Below are positions 45,464 to 54,933 of a DNA stretch of 64,000 bases, piece by piece. The notes under the pieces were generated by a model. It worked only from the letters and a program-made list of their open reading frames with translations. It searched no databases and had not been told where the DNA came from. Each line of letters starts with the position of its first letter. Position 1 is the first letter of the stretch. Origin of the DNA: Candidatus Zixiibacteriota bacterium. GTDB lineage: Bacteria > Zixibacteria > MSB-5A5 > WJJR01 > JAJRUJ01. The stretch covers positions 1 to 64,000 of the forward strand of contig JAGVQM010000026.1 in assembly GCA_020051695.1 (NCBI GenBank), written 5' to 3'. Both the position numbers and the translations under genes were made by a program.

Positions 45464-46128
45464 ATTCATTGCTGTACGTTCCAAATTCGAGTATCAAGGA
45501 TAACATAATACAAAACTCTGCGGCCGATGTCAAATATCTTTAGTCCCGTCGACATTTTTTCTGCCCCTGAGGACCGCCCGCGCGAGAAGACCCCCGAAAA
45601 AGAACTGCAAAAAAAGCTTGACAATCCACTGGGGATGTGTATTTTACCGTCGAGCGTTTGACAGCCGTAAGTTGGCTGACCTTTTCAAAAGAGAAAAACT
45701 TCGTCGTAAAAAGTTCGAACCCTGCTGGGAAGGGCACTTTTTGCGAACGGGTTTTTGCATCCTCCTCCGAAGCCTGTTCTAATTGAGCTTTTCCTGACGG
45801 CTATTTACAAACAAATAGCAATTTGGGTTTGAAACAAACGCATCTGGAAAGTAGGAGTCCGAAAAGCAAGCAATGCTTTGGGATTCTTCATCTGGGAAGT
45901 TAGCAACTGGACTAGTTCGGAACAGAAAGTCGAAAGTCCGAAATTAAGGAGAGATTGCTGGTAATGCAGATAAAGCAAACAGCCGATTACGGTAGTAAAA
46001 ACCCGGTCGGTTGGCGGCAATCTGGGGTGATGGCGATGACAACTCAAACCAGTCAAAGGCGTTACCCTGACGGCTATCTTCCGAATGTGAAATTCCCAAC
46101 TTTTTCGGATTGCAGGAGGAATCAGTAA
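45464..46128. other. Divergent intergenic region and long leader of the 1505-aa protein gene
   Basis: This 665-bp region holds the promoter at 45618-45645 and an untranslated leader of about 480 nt ending in CAGGAGGAATC before the ATG at 46129. The leader has several short complementary segments (for example GACAGCC...GGCTG around 45660-45680, AGCAAGCAATGCTT around 45868-45881), but no known riboswitch or peptide leader is evident. Small ORFs in it do not look real. Confidence 0.5.
45618..45645 (+). promoter_or_regulatory. Promoter of the 1505-aa exported protein gene
   Basis: TTGACA (45618-45623), a 16-bp spacer and TATTTT (45640-45645), with an A run immediately upstream. Leader length is about 480 nt. 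Confidence 0.55.
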
Positions 46129-49100
46129 ATGCTCAAAAGACTGCTTTTAAGTGTCTTAGTTTTGGGCTTGGTGTTCACGGCGGTCGTTCCGGCTATGGCC
46201 GAGAAAGATCTTAATGATCTGGATGCTATTGGTCCGATCGATATTTCCACCGGTAGGAATTTGGCGAAGCACTATGACTACCTGGAAGTCAATCGTGGCG
46301 ATGCAATAGCTTACACAGGTCAACCGGTCCATCTCGGTAAAGCGGCCGATGTCTGCGAAGACTATCGCAGCCGCGGCTTCCGCTGGTATTTTGGCGGAAC
46401 GATTTTTGACGGCGCGGTCTATTTCGCCTACCAGGATATGGAAACTGTATGCCCCACACCGTACACCATGGAAGTAACCACGGCCTGGATGGCGATGGTT
46501 ACCCACGGCTCGGCGGGTACGGCACAGTTCCATGCCGAGGTCTGGAGCGCTGATCTTTCAGATCCGTCCTGCCCCGTTCCTGGCTCGCCGATGGTCATCG
46601 GACCCACAGTGACCTACGCCATCAACGCAGGAACTGCCGGCATGGCGGTAGAAATACCGCTGGCTGCCAGCCCCTATGATTATGCCTGTGTGGATGGTCC
46701 GTACTTCATCGCGGTTGTTCCGGGACCGCAAAGCGCGGGTGTCCTGCTGGGCGCCTGGGCTTCCGACGACGTGAACCCCGGCCAATTCTGCGTGTGGTAT
46801 TGGCAGAATGTGACGGACCCCTCGATTTCCGACTTTGCGGCATATTTCTGGGATGGATTGACCACGCTGGACTTGAACCTCTCGTCCTATGCGAAGACCT
46901 CCGACCAGAATGACTGCCACCTGCCCGGCCTTTGCGGCTGGAATTACTGGCACTGCGGTTATGGTGACGGTAGCTTGAGTGATTTCGCGATGCCGTCGAT
47001 TTCCGGCTCTCGCGATAAGATCTGGACCCAGTTTGAATCTGCCTCCCCGTGCACCATTTTGCAGGTTGACCTGTACTATGGCAGCGTCAGGGTTGGCGAC
47101 CCGGGTCTGCGCATCTCGATTTTTGACGATGACGGCGGCTATCCCGGTAACGAAATCGTGGGTGAAGATTTCACACCCGCGGACTATGACTGGGTTTCGG
47201 CGAACTTCGCCGCGGACCAGCCGGTTATCGTTCCGGTCGGCAAATACTACGTGATGGCGAGCCGTCGTTCGGACGCCACCGACGCGGATACGACCGGTAT
47301 TATTTTATCGACTCCGGGTACCTGCGATGTTGAATGCAGGTCCGGCGTCACCGGTAACACGGGCGTAGAACAATACTTCTGCGACCTGTATGGTGCGGGT
47401 AGTGAGTACAACATGGTTACTGAAGTTTACACCTGCTGTGCTCAACCCAAGACCTGTGAACCGGGCCCCGGAATTCCGGATGACTGGTCCACGTATGCGC
47501 ACGATTTCGCGCGCACTTCTCGTTCCTCGATGGCCCTGGGCGCAAGCCCGTGCGACATCCAACTGAACTGGAAACGCAACACCCCCAGAGCGGGCTGCGT
47601 GTTCAATAACGTCAGCGCTGCGGGCGGCAAGGTGTTCGCCTCCGACGATCAATCGCTCAACTGCTTCGACCTGGCCTACGGCACGGTCGACGGCACCCCC
47701 GGCGGCATCCAGGGTCCGATTTGGACCTACTATGATCCGCTCGGTGTTGCCACTGCAGGCGGCATGCGCAACAACATCACCGTGGCCGGCGGCTACTGCT
47801 ACGGCTCCGGCGGTGCGGCGCAATCGTTCTTCAAGTTGGATACCGCGAAGGTAGATGTCCTGCCTGGACCTCCTGACGGCATTCAGGATTACGTCTGGAG
47901 CCGGCACTACAACTCGCATGGTAACGGCGCTGCCGACATGCTGGGCGCGACCATCCGGTTCTCGGTCAGTGTTGTGATCGGCAGCAAAGTTATCGTGGCT
48001 ACTGAAGGCGGACGGCTGTACTGTTTGAACAACGCAGACGGCACGAACCACACCGATTGGTCGACCAACCCTGTCCTACTGACCGGCGCAATCATGCACA
48101 GCCCGGCCTATGACGGCGCGGGCAACCTGTATGTGGCTACCGCAGTCGGCGGCAGGATCTACAAAGTCAGTCTGGCCAACGGTACCTCGACGTTGATCTT
48201 CACTGAACCCGACGGCGACGGCTTCACAGCCGGTGTCTCGTATGATGCAGATGAAGACGTGCTGTATGCGGCTTCGAGAGGCACCACGCCGATGCGGTTC
48301 AAACTGACCACCACTGGTTCTGTGGTGTGGCAGTTTGCGCAAGGCAACGTCATTTACGGCGCGCCGACTGTCGACGGCAAGAAAGTGTATTTCGGGCAGG
48401 ATAGTCCCGCTCAGGGTCTCCTGGTCGTGGATAAGTTCACCGGCGCGGTAGAGTACAACTTCGCCGTTGACGGTGTCGGAATGGTGACTGGTCCGGTTAC
48501 GGCGACGGCTGATTGCTATCTGTTTGCCGGCGACCGGACAGGCGGCTGGCACCTGGTGAATTCCCAGACCAGTTCACGTATCTGGTCGCGTCACTTCCAG
48601 GATTTCGTCTGGGGTACCGCTCTGATCCATCATGACCTCGAAAATAAAGATTACGCGGTCATGAGCATCTGGTCGGATTATATGACCGGCTTTGCGTATG
48701 GCGGAGTGTTCTGCTGGGAACTCAATGCAGCTCCTCGCCCGATGCTGGAACAGTACGTCACCGAAGTCAACATCCCGGTGCCGTTTGGCTCCGGCGGTCC
48801 CAATCCGGGCGCAGCTCCGGATGCCTTTGCCAACCTTTCCGGTTGTGGGGCTTTGACGATCTCCGGTACGCCTGTGTATGACCTTGACCCGCCGCTCATT
48901 TCCGAGCTGAAGGCCAAAATCACGCAGGGCAATCCGAAGAGCGCGATGACGGCCGGCAAAGTGGCCGACCAGCTCGCGGGTGACGACTACCTGTCGTTCT
49001 TTGAAGAAAGCCGTGCGGAAAAGGCCGCTTTGATGAACGGATCCACCGAAGACGTCACTGCTGAGGACTTCGGACGGCATCAGAGCAAGATCAATTTCGA

Positions 49101-50646
49101 TCGGGCCAAGAACTCGCGGTCTCTCGCGGCCGGCGCAGCGACACTTCGGACCTTCAATGTCGCGGTCGACGTGGCCTCACCGATCCCCGGCGGCACCACC
49201 TTTGGTCTCACCTGGGATTGGGACGGCAGCGGTCTCGAACGTTCGGTCAGCTCCGACTTCATTGAGCTGGTCAACGACGATCCGGACTTCTATCCCGAAA
49301 TGGTGGGCTACGGCTACTATCCGGGCATCACCGTGAACTATGTTGGCGGCTGCTTGTACGAATGGTTCGAGGACATGTACTGGAACGGCTACGAAATGTG
49401 GCACCTCGAACAAGTCTCCAACTACGGTCGGACCGGTGACGGCACCGGTTATGGTCTTGATTGGGGTGATGGCGTCAATGATGCACCGATTTATGACGGC
49501 GGCTTTATTCTGGCCCAGGTCGGCGCAGATTACGCCATGACCACCATCTTCGATCAGACCGAAATGGCCGATCGCTTCCTGCCGAATCCCAGCCCGATGT
49601 CGGGTGTCTGCGGTATCGACTATGCTGACTACGTCCCGTTGGGCCGGTCAGTGGTGGTCGACTGGAACGCAGGCGGCGGCTGCCCGCCGGTGCTCGATGT
49701 TGATTATCTCAACGTTGAGGCCGATGTCTCCTGGACGTCCTTCATCGACAGTGCCGCAGCGTATGACTACACGCTGGGCACCAACATCACCCAGGTTGAA
49801 ATTTCGGCGTACGACTTCGGCGACGGCTACGGCGACCTCAAGCTGTACCACTACAAGGTCGAAGAACGCAATGGCGTGTCGGTTCCCGACCTCGTTGCCG
49901 GTATGTTCCACGACTGGGATATGCAGCCATCTTCTGCACGGAACTCAGTAGTTATCGCTGCTGATGCCGGCGGCTATGCCGTTTGGGATTCCGGTGCTCC
50001 GACCTTGGCGCTTGGCCAGATGGTCCTTGGCGGTGTTCCGAGTCTGACGAACAGTTCGCTGGTTGAGGGCGTTCAATACCGCGCCCTGGTCGGCGGCGCC
50101 AACGGCTACAGCGTGTACAACACGACCTGCGTCCAGTGCTGCACCAACAGCGACCTGGAGTGGATGGACTGTATCGATAACTACTGGTTCGGCGCCTTCG
50201 TCGAAACAGATATCGGCAGCGACGCTCAACCGCATGGTGACAAGCACGGTCTGTTCCTGTGGCCGGAATTCACCCTGGCCCCGAACGGCGAACAGCACCT
50301 GTATTGCGCGACGTTCGGTGTGGATGCGAGTTCCAACGACCGTACCACGGTCGAGAACAACATCCGCAGCATGGCCTTCCGGGCCAACAAGTGGGCCGGT
50401 TTCAACCGTGGTGACGTCAATGACGACAACGTCATCGACGCTATCGACGTGGCCTACCTTTATGGTGTGGTCAACGGCAGCGGCTGGCCGGTGTTCCCGT
50501 ATAATGATTCGGAAAGCACTAATGGCGGTAACGGCGACGTTAACTTCAGCGGTGCGACCGATGGCGCAGACGTGACCTATCTGATGAACTATCTGATGGG
50601 CGGTCCCGCTCCGATGGGTGGATGGCGTTTCAGCTTCATGCCGTAA
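46129..50646 (+). CDS. Exported PQQ-like beta-propeller protein with C-terminal dockerin (1505 aa)
   Basis: Signal peptide 1-24 (ending VVPAMAE). Residues about 60-440 contain two beta-sandwich-like segments with repeated GLCGWNYWHCGYGD and YGSVRVGDPGLRISIFDDDGGYPG, the latter typical of carbohydrate- or surface-binding jelly rolls. From about 453 (WSTYAHDFARTSRSS) to about 880 a PQQ-like propeller is suggested by repeats such as GGRLYCLNNADGT, GGRIYKVSLANGT and FAGDRTGGWHLVN. The C-terminal third is unassigned. A canonical dockerin closes the protein (GDVNDDNVIDAIDV at about 1428 and GDVNFSGATDGADV). It ends right after the dockerin with no sorting tail. Strong ribosome site AGGAGG. A strong terminator follows. 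Confidence 0.85.
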   Translation: MLKRLLLSVLVLGLVFTAVVPAMAEKDLNDLDAIGPIDISTGRNLAKHYDYLEVNRGDAIAYTGQPVHLGKAADVCEDYRSRGFRWYFGGTIFDGAVYFAYQDMETVCPTPYTMEVTTAWMAMVTHGSAGTAQFHAEVWSADLSDPSCPVPGSPMVIGPTVTYAINAGTAGMAVEIPLAASPYDYACVDGPYFIAVVPGPQSAGVLLGAWASDDVNPGQFCVWYWQNVTDPSISDFAAYFWDGLTTLDLNLSSYAKTSDQNDCHLPGLCGWNYWHCGYGDGSLSDFAMPSISGSRDKIWTQFESASPCTILQVDLYYGSVRVGDPGLRISIFDDDGGYPGNEIVGEDFTPADYDWVSANFAADQPVIVPVGKYYVMASRRSDATDADTTGIILSTPGTCDVECRSGVTGNTGVEQYFCDLYGAGSEYNMVTEVYTCCAQPKTCEPGPGIPDDWSTYAHDFARTSRSSMALGASPCDIQLNWKRNTPRAGCVFNNVSAAGGKVFASDDQSLNCFDLAYGTVDGTPGGIQGPIWTYYDPLGVATAGGMRNNITVAGGYCYGSGGAAQSFFKLDTAKVDVLPGPPDGIQDYVWSRHYNSHGNGAADMLGATIRFSVSVVIGSKVIVATEGGRLYCLNNADGTNHTDWSTNPVLLTGAIMHSPAYDGAGNLYVATAVGGRIYKVSLANGTSTLIFTEPDGDGFTAGVSYDADEDVLYAASRGTTPMRFKLTTTGSVVWQFAQGNVIYGAPTVDGKKVYFGQDSPAQGLLVVDKFTGAVEYNFAVDGVGMVTGPVTATADCYLFAGDRTGGWHLVNSQTSSRIWSRHFQDFVWGTALIHHDLENKDYAVMSIWSDYMTGFAYGGVFCWELNAAPRPMLEQYVTEVNIPVPFGSGGPNPGAAPDAFANLSGCGALTISGTPVYDLDPPLISELKAKITQGNPKSAMTAGKVADQLAGDDYLSFFEESRAEKAALMNGSTEDVTAEDFGRHQSKINFDRAKNSRSLAAGAATLRTFNVAVDVASPIPGGTTFGLTWDWDGSGLERSVSSDFIELVNDDPDFYPEMVGYGYYPGITVNYVGGCLYEWFEDMYWNGYEMWHLEQVSNYGRTGDGTGYGLDWGDGVNDAPIYDGGFILAQVGADYAMTTIFDQTEMADRFLPNPSPMSGVCGIDYADYVPLGRSVVVDWNAGGGCPPVLDVDYLNVEADVSWTSFIDSAAAYDYTLGTNITQVEISAYDFGDGYGDLKLYHYKVEERNGVSVPDLVAGMFHDWDMQPSSARNSVVIAADAGGYAVWDSGAPTLALGQMVLGGVPSLTNSSLVEGVQYRALVGGANGYSVYNTTCVQCCTNSDLEWMDCIDNYWFGAFVETDIGSDAQPHGDKHGLFLWPEFTLAPNGEQHLYCATFGVDASSNDRTTVENNIRSMAFRANKWAGFNRGDVNDDNVIDAIDVAYLYGVVNGSGWPVFPYNDSESTNGGNGDVNFSGATDGADVTYLMNYLMGGPAPMGGWRFSFMP

Positions 50647-50676
50647 ACCTTCGGTCATTATGTCTCTACGGAGATC

Positions 50677-50712
50677 AAAGGGGAAGCGAGCAATCGCTTC
50701 CCCTTTCTTTTT
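50677..50712 (+). terminator. Terminator after the 1505-aa gene
   Basis: A 13-bp perfect stem AAAGGGGAAGCGA / TCGCTTCCCCTTT with loop GCAA, followed by CTTTTT. It is 31 nt past the stop. Confidence 0.92.
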
Positions 50713-50805
50713 CCCCGGTCTGCCTGGTGCCTGTTCCGCCAAATCGCCGGTCCCTTTCCCGCGCCGGTTATATTATATTCTGAGGGTGAGGGGGAACCGA
50801 TCGGC

Positions 50806-52191
50806 ATGAACAGCATCCCGAATATCCAGCGGAGATATGTACTGCTGATTTATGGCTGGCTGCTGGTGATCATCGCCGCAGGTTGCGGGTCCGGGAGTGA
50901 TGCGCCAGGGCCGCCGGAAACCACGGGGAACATGGCTGAAAATCCGGCCCGCGCGGAAACGTTATTCGCCGCCGGCCGGTTTGCCGCTGCCGATTCCCTC
51001 TTGCAGCAAGCCGAATCAGCGGGAGATACCGGCGCGGCTGTCCATGACCTGCAAATGATGAATCTGGCCGCCTGGGCCGAAAAATCCGCCGCAACCGGGG
51101 ATTCCGCGACGATGGCTCGTTGTCTGCTGCGGCTGGCGGCCCGGCCTCTCCCCGATTCGATCATGTTGGCGATTGGCCCATTGGCGGAAATCGCCTACCA
51201 CGCGCGGGCGCTCACCGACAACATCGTGGCCGATTACGCGCCGCGCTTCACCGCAGATGGGCGGAAAATGGTATATTTTTCGCGGCTGGAGCGTGAAGGG
51301 CTGGAATTTCTGTCCAAAACATATGCGGTACGCTATCAGACACAAATTTGCCTGCTGGATCCGGCATCCGGCGTTGTTGAAATCATCTCGGATGGTCGCG
51401 CGTCGGAATTTTTCCCGGATATTTCTCCGGACGGCCGGTTTGTCGTCTGCCAGCGGGCCGACGGCGATACGCTCAAAGGCGAGTGGACCGCTGCGGCGCA
51501 TTCATATTTGTATCTCTACGATCTGGCGGACGGCTCAGGGCGGCCGTTGGGGAGCGATACAATTTTTGCCCAGTGTCCGCGTTTTTGTTCCGGCGGCAAT
51601 GAAGTGATTTTTATTACTTATGCCGACGGCCCGGAAGGCGTGATTACTTCGTTGAATCTCGCCGACGAGACGCTCACGCCGCGCTACCTCTATGAAACTC
51701 TGATCCATTCTCCCAAACCGGGGGGCGTGTTTTGTCCAACATTTCTTGCCGATCAGCGGCGGATGGTGTTCCAGGCCGGGATATTGGACCATAAAGGCCT
51801 CTATGTTGCGGATGAGTTCGGCCGCAAGATGGTCCGATTGTCCCCCAACCGGACGGAGTGGCATCATGATACCCGCGAATGGCACCCCGCGGTATCCCCC
51901 GACGGCATGTGGGTCGTTTTTATTGCCGAGGTCGACGACGGCGAGGAATTGTTTATCCGCGCTGTCGCCGGGGGCGGCAGGCGGCAGCTTACTTTTGATG
52001 GCTATCGCAAGATGTTTCCTGCATATTCACCGGATGGGAAATATCTCGCCTACGGGGCCCGGCCCCCAGGCGAAGACGACGCCGATTATGAAATCTACCT
52101 GTTGCAACTGGCCGCCGAGGAATACCGGGAAGATATCGGTCGCTCGGCCCGGGCGACTTTGCAGCGCGCGCAGCGGCTTTTTCAACCATAG
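50806..52191 (+). CDS. TolB-like (PD40 repeat) lipoprotein
   Basis: A 461-aa protein. The N-terminus ends its hydrophobic stretch with LVIIAAGC, a lipobox with Cys about 27, so it should be a lipid-anchored envelope protein. Four PD40/WD40-like blades are visible by their motifs: APRFTADGRKMVYFSR, FFPDISPDGRFVVCQR, WHPAVSPDGMWVVFIAE and MFPAYSPDGKYLAYGAR. Such propellers bind other envelope proteins. An N-terminal helical region (about 45-135) resembles TPR-type helices. A TATATT box sits about 30 nt upstream. It precedes the S2P-type protease gene by 35 bp and may share its transcript. Confidence 0.85.
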   Translation: MNSIPNIQRRYVLLIYGWLLVIIAAGCGSGSDAPGPPETTGNMAENPARAETLFAAGRFAAADSLLQQAESAGDTGAAVHDLQMMNLAAWAEKSAATGDSATMARCLLRLAARPLPDSIMLAIGPLAEIAYHARALTDNIVADYAPRFTADGRKMVYFSRLEREGLEFLSKTYAVRYQTQICLLDPASGVVEIISDGRASEFFPDISPDGRFVVCQRADGDTLKGEWTAAAHSYLYLYDLADGSGRPLGSDTIFAQCPRFCSGGNEVIFITYADGPEGVITSLNLADETLTPRYLYETLIHSPKPGGVFCPTFLADQRRMVFQAGILDHKGLYVADEFGRKMVRLSPNRTEWHHDTREWHPAVSPDGMWVVFIAEVDDGEELFIRAVAGGGRRQLTFDGYRKMFPAYSPDGKYLAYGARPPGEDDADYEIYLLQLAAEEYREDIGRSARATLQRAQRLFQP

Positions 52192-52226
52192 CGGCCGGTA
52201 ACCCACCCCAGGCAATCGCGCAGAAT

Positions 52227-53309
52227 ATGAGACGACGACGGAAAGAAGAGTTGCGTGCGATGGGCGATTATTTTTGCCGGACGCTGGCTGATCTTTTCGA
52301 ATGCGAGGCGGTGTATTCCGCCCAAACAACGACCGTCATTCGCGGGCGGCCCCGTGTTTCTGTAGAGACGCTGGAATCCATGGCCAACGCGCGGTTAAAC
52401 CCGGAGGGATTCCGCGTCACGTGTGACGGTGTGCAGGATAAATTCACGCTCAGTATTACCTCGGGGGCTATTGGCCGGGGATTCCCCTGGCTCAATGTTG
52501 TATTGTTTGCCGCGACGGTGTTTTCGGTGTTATTCACCGCCGCGCTCAATGCCTCGGGGGAGGCCTTGTTCGATGATTGGTCGCTGATCCGGACGGGCAT
52601 CCCGTTTACGTTCTGGCTGATCTTCATTTTACTGCTTCACGAACTGGGGCATTACACGTATTCCCGGCTGCGCGGAGTGGATGTTAGTCTCCCATATTTT
52701 ATCCCCGCGCCGTTTTTCTTTATCCTCGGTACACTGGGGGCGGTCATCAAATCCCGATCGCCGATTAAAAACCGTCGCGACCTGCTGGATGTCGCCGCCG
52801 CGGGACCGATTGCCGGTTTTGTTGTGGCCGTGGCCGCAATTGTCATCGGGTTGGGCCAATCGGAAATCGTCGAAAGCGCGGGGATCGGCGGCTATTACCT
52901 AGGAGATTCAATTCTGTTTCGGTTATTGTCCCGACTGGTCATCGGGACCATTCCAGAGGGGCAGGATATTATCCTGCACCCCATTGCCTTTGCCGGTTGG
53001 GTGGGGCTTCTGGTAACCATGCTCAACCTGCTGCCGGTCGGTTCACTCGATGGCGGCCATATCATCTACGCCCTGGCCGGGCGGCGTCAACGCATGATTG
53101 GCTACATGACCATCGCCCTGTTGTTTGCTTTGTCATTTTGGTGGCCGGGTTGGCTCATTTGGGGTGGGTTGACATTATTCATGGGCCCGGCCCATCCGCC
53201 GACCCTGTTTGATGAAGTCCCTCTTGGCCGTGGGCGGCGGTTAATCGGCTATGCCTGTATGCTGATATTCGTATTGTGTTTCATTCCCGTGCCTTTTACC
53301 TCCCTGTAG
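52227..53309 (+). CDS. Site-2-protease-type (M50) membrane metalloprotease
   Basis: A 360-aa integral membrane protease with zinc motif HELGHY in a transmembrane helix (about 134-139) and the second motif NLLPVGSLDGGH with the metal-binding Asp. The block LPYFIPAPFFFILGTLGAVIKSRSPI and the N-terminal soluble region (1-85) are like those of the plant/cyanobacterial EGY1-type S2P group rather than RseP; there is no PDZ domain. It would cleave membrane-embedded substrates. It follows the TolB-like lipoprotein gene by 35 bp on the same strand. Confidence 0.9.
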   Translation: MRRRRKEELRAMGDYFCRTLADLFECEAVYSAQTTTVIRGRPRVSVETLESMANARLNPEGFRVTCDGVQDKFTLSITSGAIGRGFPWLNVVLFAATVFSVLFTAALNASGEALFDDWSLIRTGIPFTFWLIFILLLHELGHYTYSRLRGVDVSLPYFIPAPFFFILGTLGAVIKSRSPIKNRRDLLDVAAAGPIAGFVVAVAAIVIGLGQSEIVESAGIGGYYLGDSILFRLLSRLVIGTIPEGQDIILHPIAFAGWVGLLVTMLNLLPVGSLDGGHIIYALAGRRQRMIGYMTIALLFALSFWWPGWLIWGGLTLFMGPAHPPTLFDEVPLGRGRRLIGYACMLIFVLCFIPVPFTSL

Positions 53310-53846
53310 GTTTGCTGCGTTGCGAAACGCAGGCCCTGCGATTCCCGTATTTTACAATATATTAATAAGTTAGCTTTGTTTGTATCATCCCGTGGCAATC
53401 ACCGGTAGCGCAGAACATGCGCCTTTTGGTCATCCAAAAGGATGAGTAGATGTAATGCGACAGCTTAATATGTTGTAACGTAACTTGTTACGGCATTGTG
53501 GCTAAGTTTTTGGCCGGGTGGCACAACATTTGATTCATACAGAAAAAGAACCCGTAATCCTCCTTTAAGGTAACCGGAGGGTGGGCCGAAGAACTGGAGA
53601 TGATATAAGGAGTCTGTTGAAAAGCCCGATTTGAACACAGGCGCCTGGCAGGACCAAAAGAATAATCAAAGGGGATTCGGCCCATCGTCGCAAACAGGCG
53701 GTAGTATTGAGATAGAGTGTGGAAGGGCAGTAAGAGGGGTGGATGGGGCTCCGGAAACGGAGCCCCTTTGTTTTATGGATAGTTTGTACCTGTGCCGGAT
53801 CCACGGGACAGCGCATTCAACATGTAAACCGGTATTTTATGATGCC
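53310..53846 (+). other. Structured non-coding region between M50 gene and doxX
   Basis: A 537-bp stretch without convincing ORFs. Perfect hairpins include CTGCGTT-GCGA-AACGCAG (53315-53332) and CCTTTTGG-TCAT-CCAAAAGG (53422-53441); a palindrome CGTAACTTGTTACG is at 53479-53492 and a CCTCC...GGAGG pair near 53560-53580. A strong terminator closes it at 53745-53774. It could be a long 3' untranslated region of the protease transcript or an independent small RNA. I recognised no 6S, tmRNA, RNase P or SRP signature. Confidence 0.45.
53745..53774 (+). terminator. Strong terminator 435 nt after the M50 gene
   Basis: A 9-bp perfect stem GGGGCTCCG / CGGAGCCCC with GAAA tetraloop, followed by TTTGTTTT. 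Oriented to end plus-strand transcripts. Confidence 0.9.
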
Positions 53847-54326
53847 TTAACGCGCCGGAACCGGCGTGCGTGGGCCGAACACACGGGAGACCGAGACATA
53901 GCGATTATCAAAATATGCGGCGTGGACCGCCAACAACAGCATCCCGATGTCTTGTAAGAGCAGGTTTAACCCCAGAGTCCGAGCATGAGTAGAAGTCGAG
54001 AAACACCCGCAATTGATATTAATTCCCTGGGACAAAGCGAGTGAGACAGCCCCGATAAACATCACGAGCATCGCCACGGCCCAGGCCGCCGCCGGCCGCA
54101 CCAACACACCCAAAATCAGGGCAATACCACACAACAACTCCAGCATGGGGAGAATCAGGGCAAAAATGTTGATCAGGACCGCTGGAAGCAATTGATAATT
54201 ATTGACAATCTTCGCGAACTCCCCGGGATGGGATATTTTATCGAGGGAGGCGTAGATAAAAATCAGCCCCAGCGCCACGCGAACGAGCAACCCGACGATT
54301 TTATTGCCGATGAGTTTTTTGATCAT
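53847..54326 (-). CDS. DoxX family membrane protein
   Basis: A 159-aa protein with four predicted membrane helices (about 10-28, 50-72, 78-98, 110-135) and the DoxX start pattern GLLVRVALGLIFIYASLDKISHPGEFAKIV. The middle has LPMLELLCGIALILGV, and a Cys-x-Cys-Cys-like GININCGCFS lies near 116-125. Members act in quinone/thiol-linked electron transfer or thiosulphate metabolism. It lies 11 bp downstream of a rhodanese gene on the same strand, a pairing that supports a sulphur/thiol redox role. Confidence 0.9.
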   Translation of the reverse strand: MIKKLIGNKIVGLLVRVALGLIFIYASLDKISHPGEFAKIVNNYQLLPAVLINIFALILPMLELLCGIALILGVLVRPAAAWAVAMLVMFIGAVSLALSQGININCGCFSTSTHARTLGLNLLLQDIGMLLLAVHAAYFDNRYVSVSRVFGPRTPVPAR

Positions 54327-54337
54327 GTTTTGGCCGT

Positions 54338-54847
54338 CTACGATTCATCCTGCGGCATTGTCGTCGGAAAGCCGCGTGATTGCCATTCCGACCAGCCGCC
54401 AAAGAAGATGTGGATTTTGCCGTAACCCAATTCCCGCAAATGGCGGCCTTCGTAGAGCGATAATTCACATTCGGCGCCGGAACAATAAATCACCAGATCA
54501 GCGTCTTTAGCTAGTAACGGCTCGACATCCGGCCAATGGTCGTCAAACCAGTCAAACGGCAGGTTGAGAGCGCCGCGGATATGGCCGAGGTCATACTCCT
54601 CGGATTCACGGGCATCGAGAAAGATCGTCCCCGGATCATGAAACAGGCCATAGGCCTCTTTGAGCGTGATAAACGGTGGGTCGCCTTCCTCGGCGGACGG
54701 GGGTATAATCACGGAATCGGCGCCATACTCGATTTTCGGATAATTACCTACCAGCGGGATACCCTCAGAATTGAGGGCATTCCCCGCCAGACCGAGCGCG
54801 GCGGCAAGAACCACCATTAGTGCCATGCTGATAATGAGTTTCTTCAT
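54338..54847 (-). CDS. Membrane-anchored or exported rhodanese-like protein
   Basis: A 169-aa protein with an N-terminal signal/anchor (MKKLIISMALMVVLAAALGLAGN) followed by a rhodanese domain (about 65-160): FLDARESEEYDLGHIRGALNLPF with the entry Asp/His, and active-site loop VIYCSGAECELS with the sulphur-accepting Cys. It would transfer sulphane sulphur outside the cytoplasm. It is followed 11 bp later by doxX. Confidence 0.9.
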   Translation of the reverse strand: MKKLIISMALMVVLAAALGLAGNALNSEGIPLVGNYPKIEYGADSVIIPPSAEEGDPPFITLKEAYGLFHDPGTIFLDARESEEYDLGHIRGALNLPFDWFDDHWPDVEPLLAKDADLVIYCSGAECELSLYEGRHLRELGYGKIHIFFGGWSEWQSRGFPTTMPQDES

Positions 54848-54933
54848 CCTGCTCTCGACCCCGCTGTTCTAGGCGACCTTATTATACGGTTTTTACCCAA
54901 AAAACGACAAGTTGTTCATTCCTTTTGCCCCGA

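Noticed and set aside
53631-53957. 108-residue ORF across the terminator after the M50 gene
   Set aside because: It reads through the terminator hairpin and into antisense doxX, with no protein-like features.
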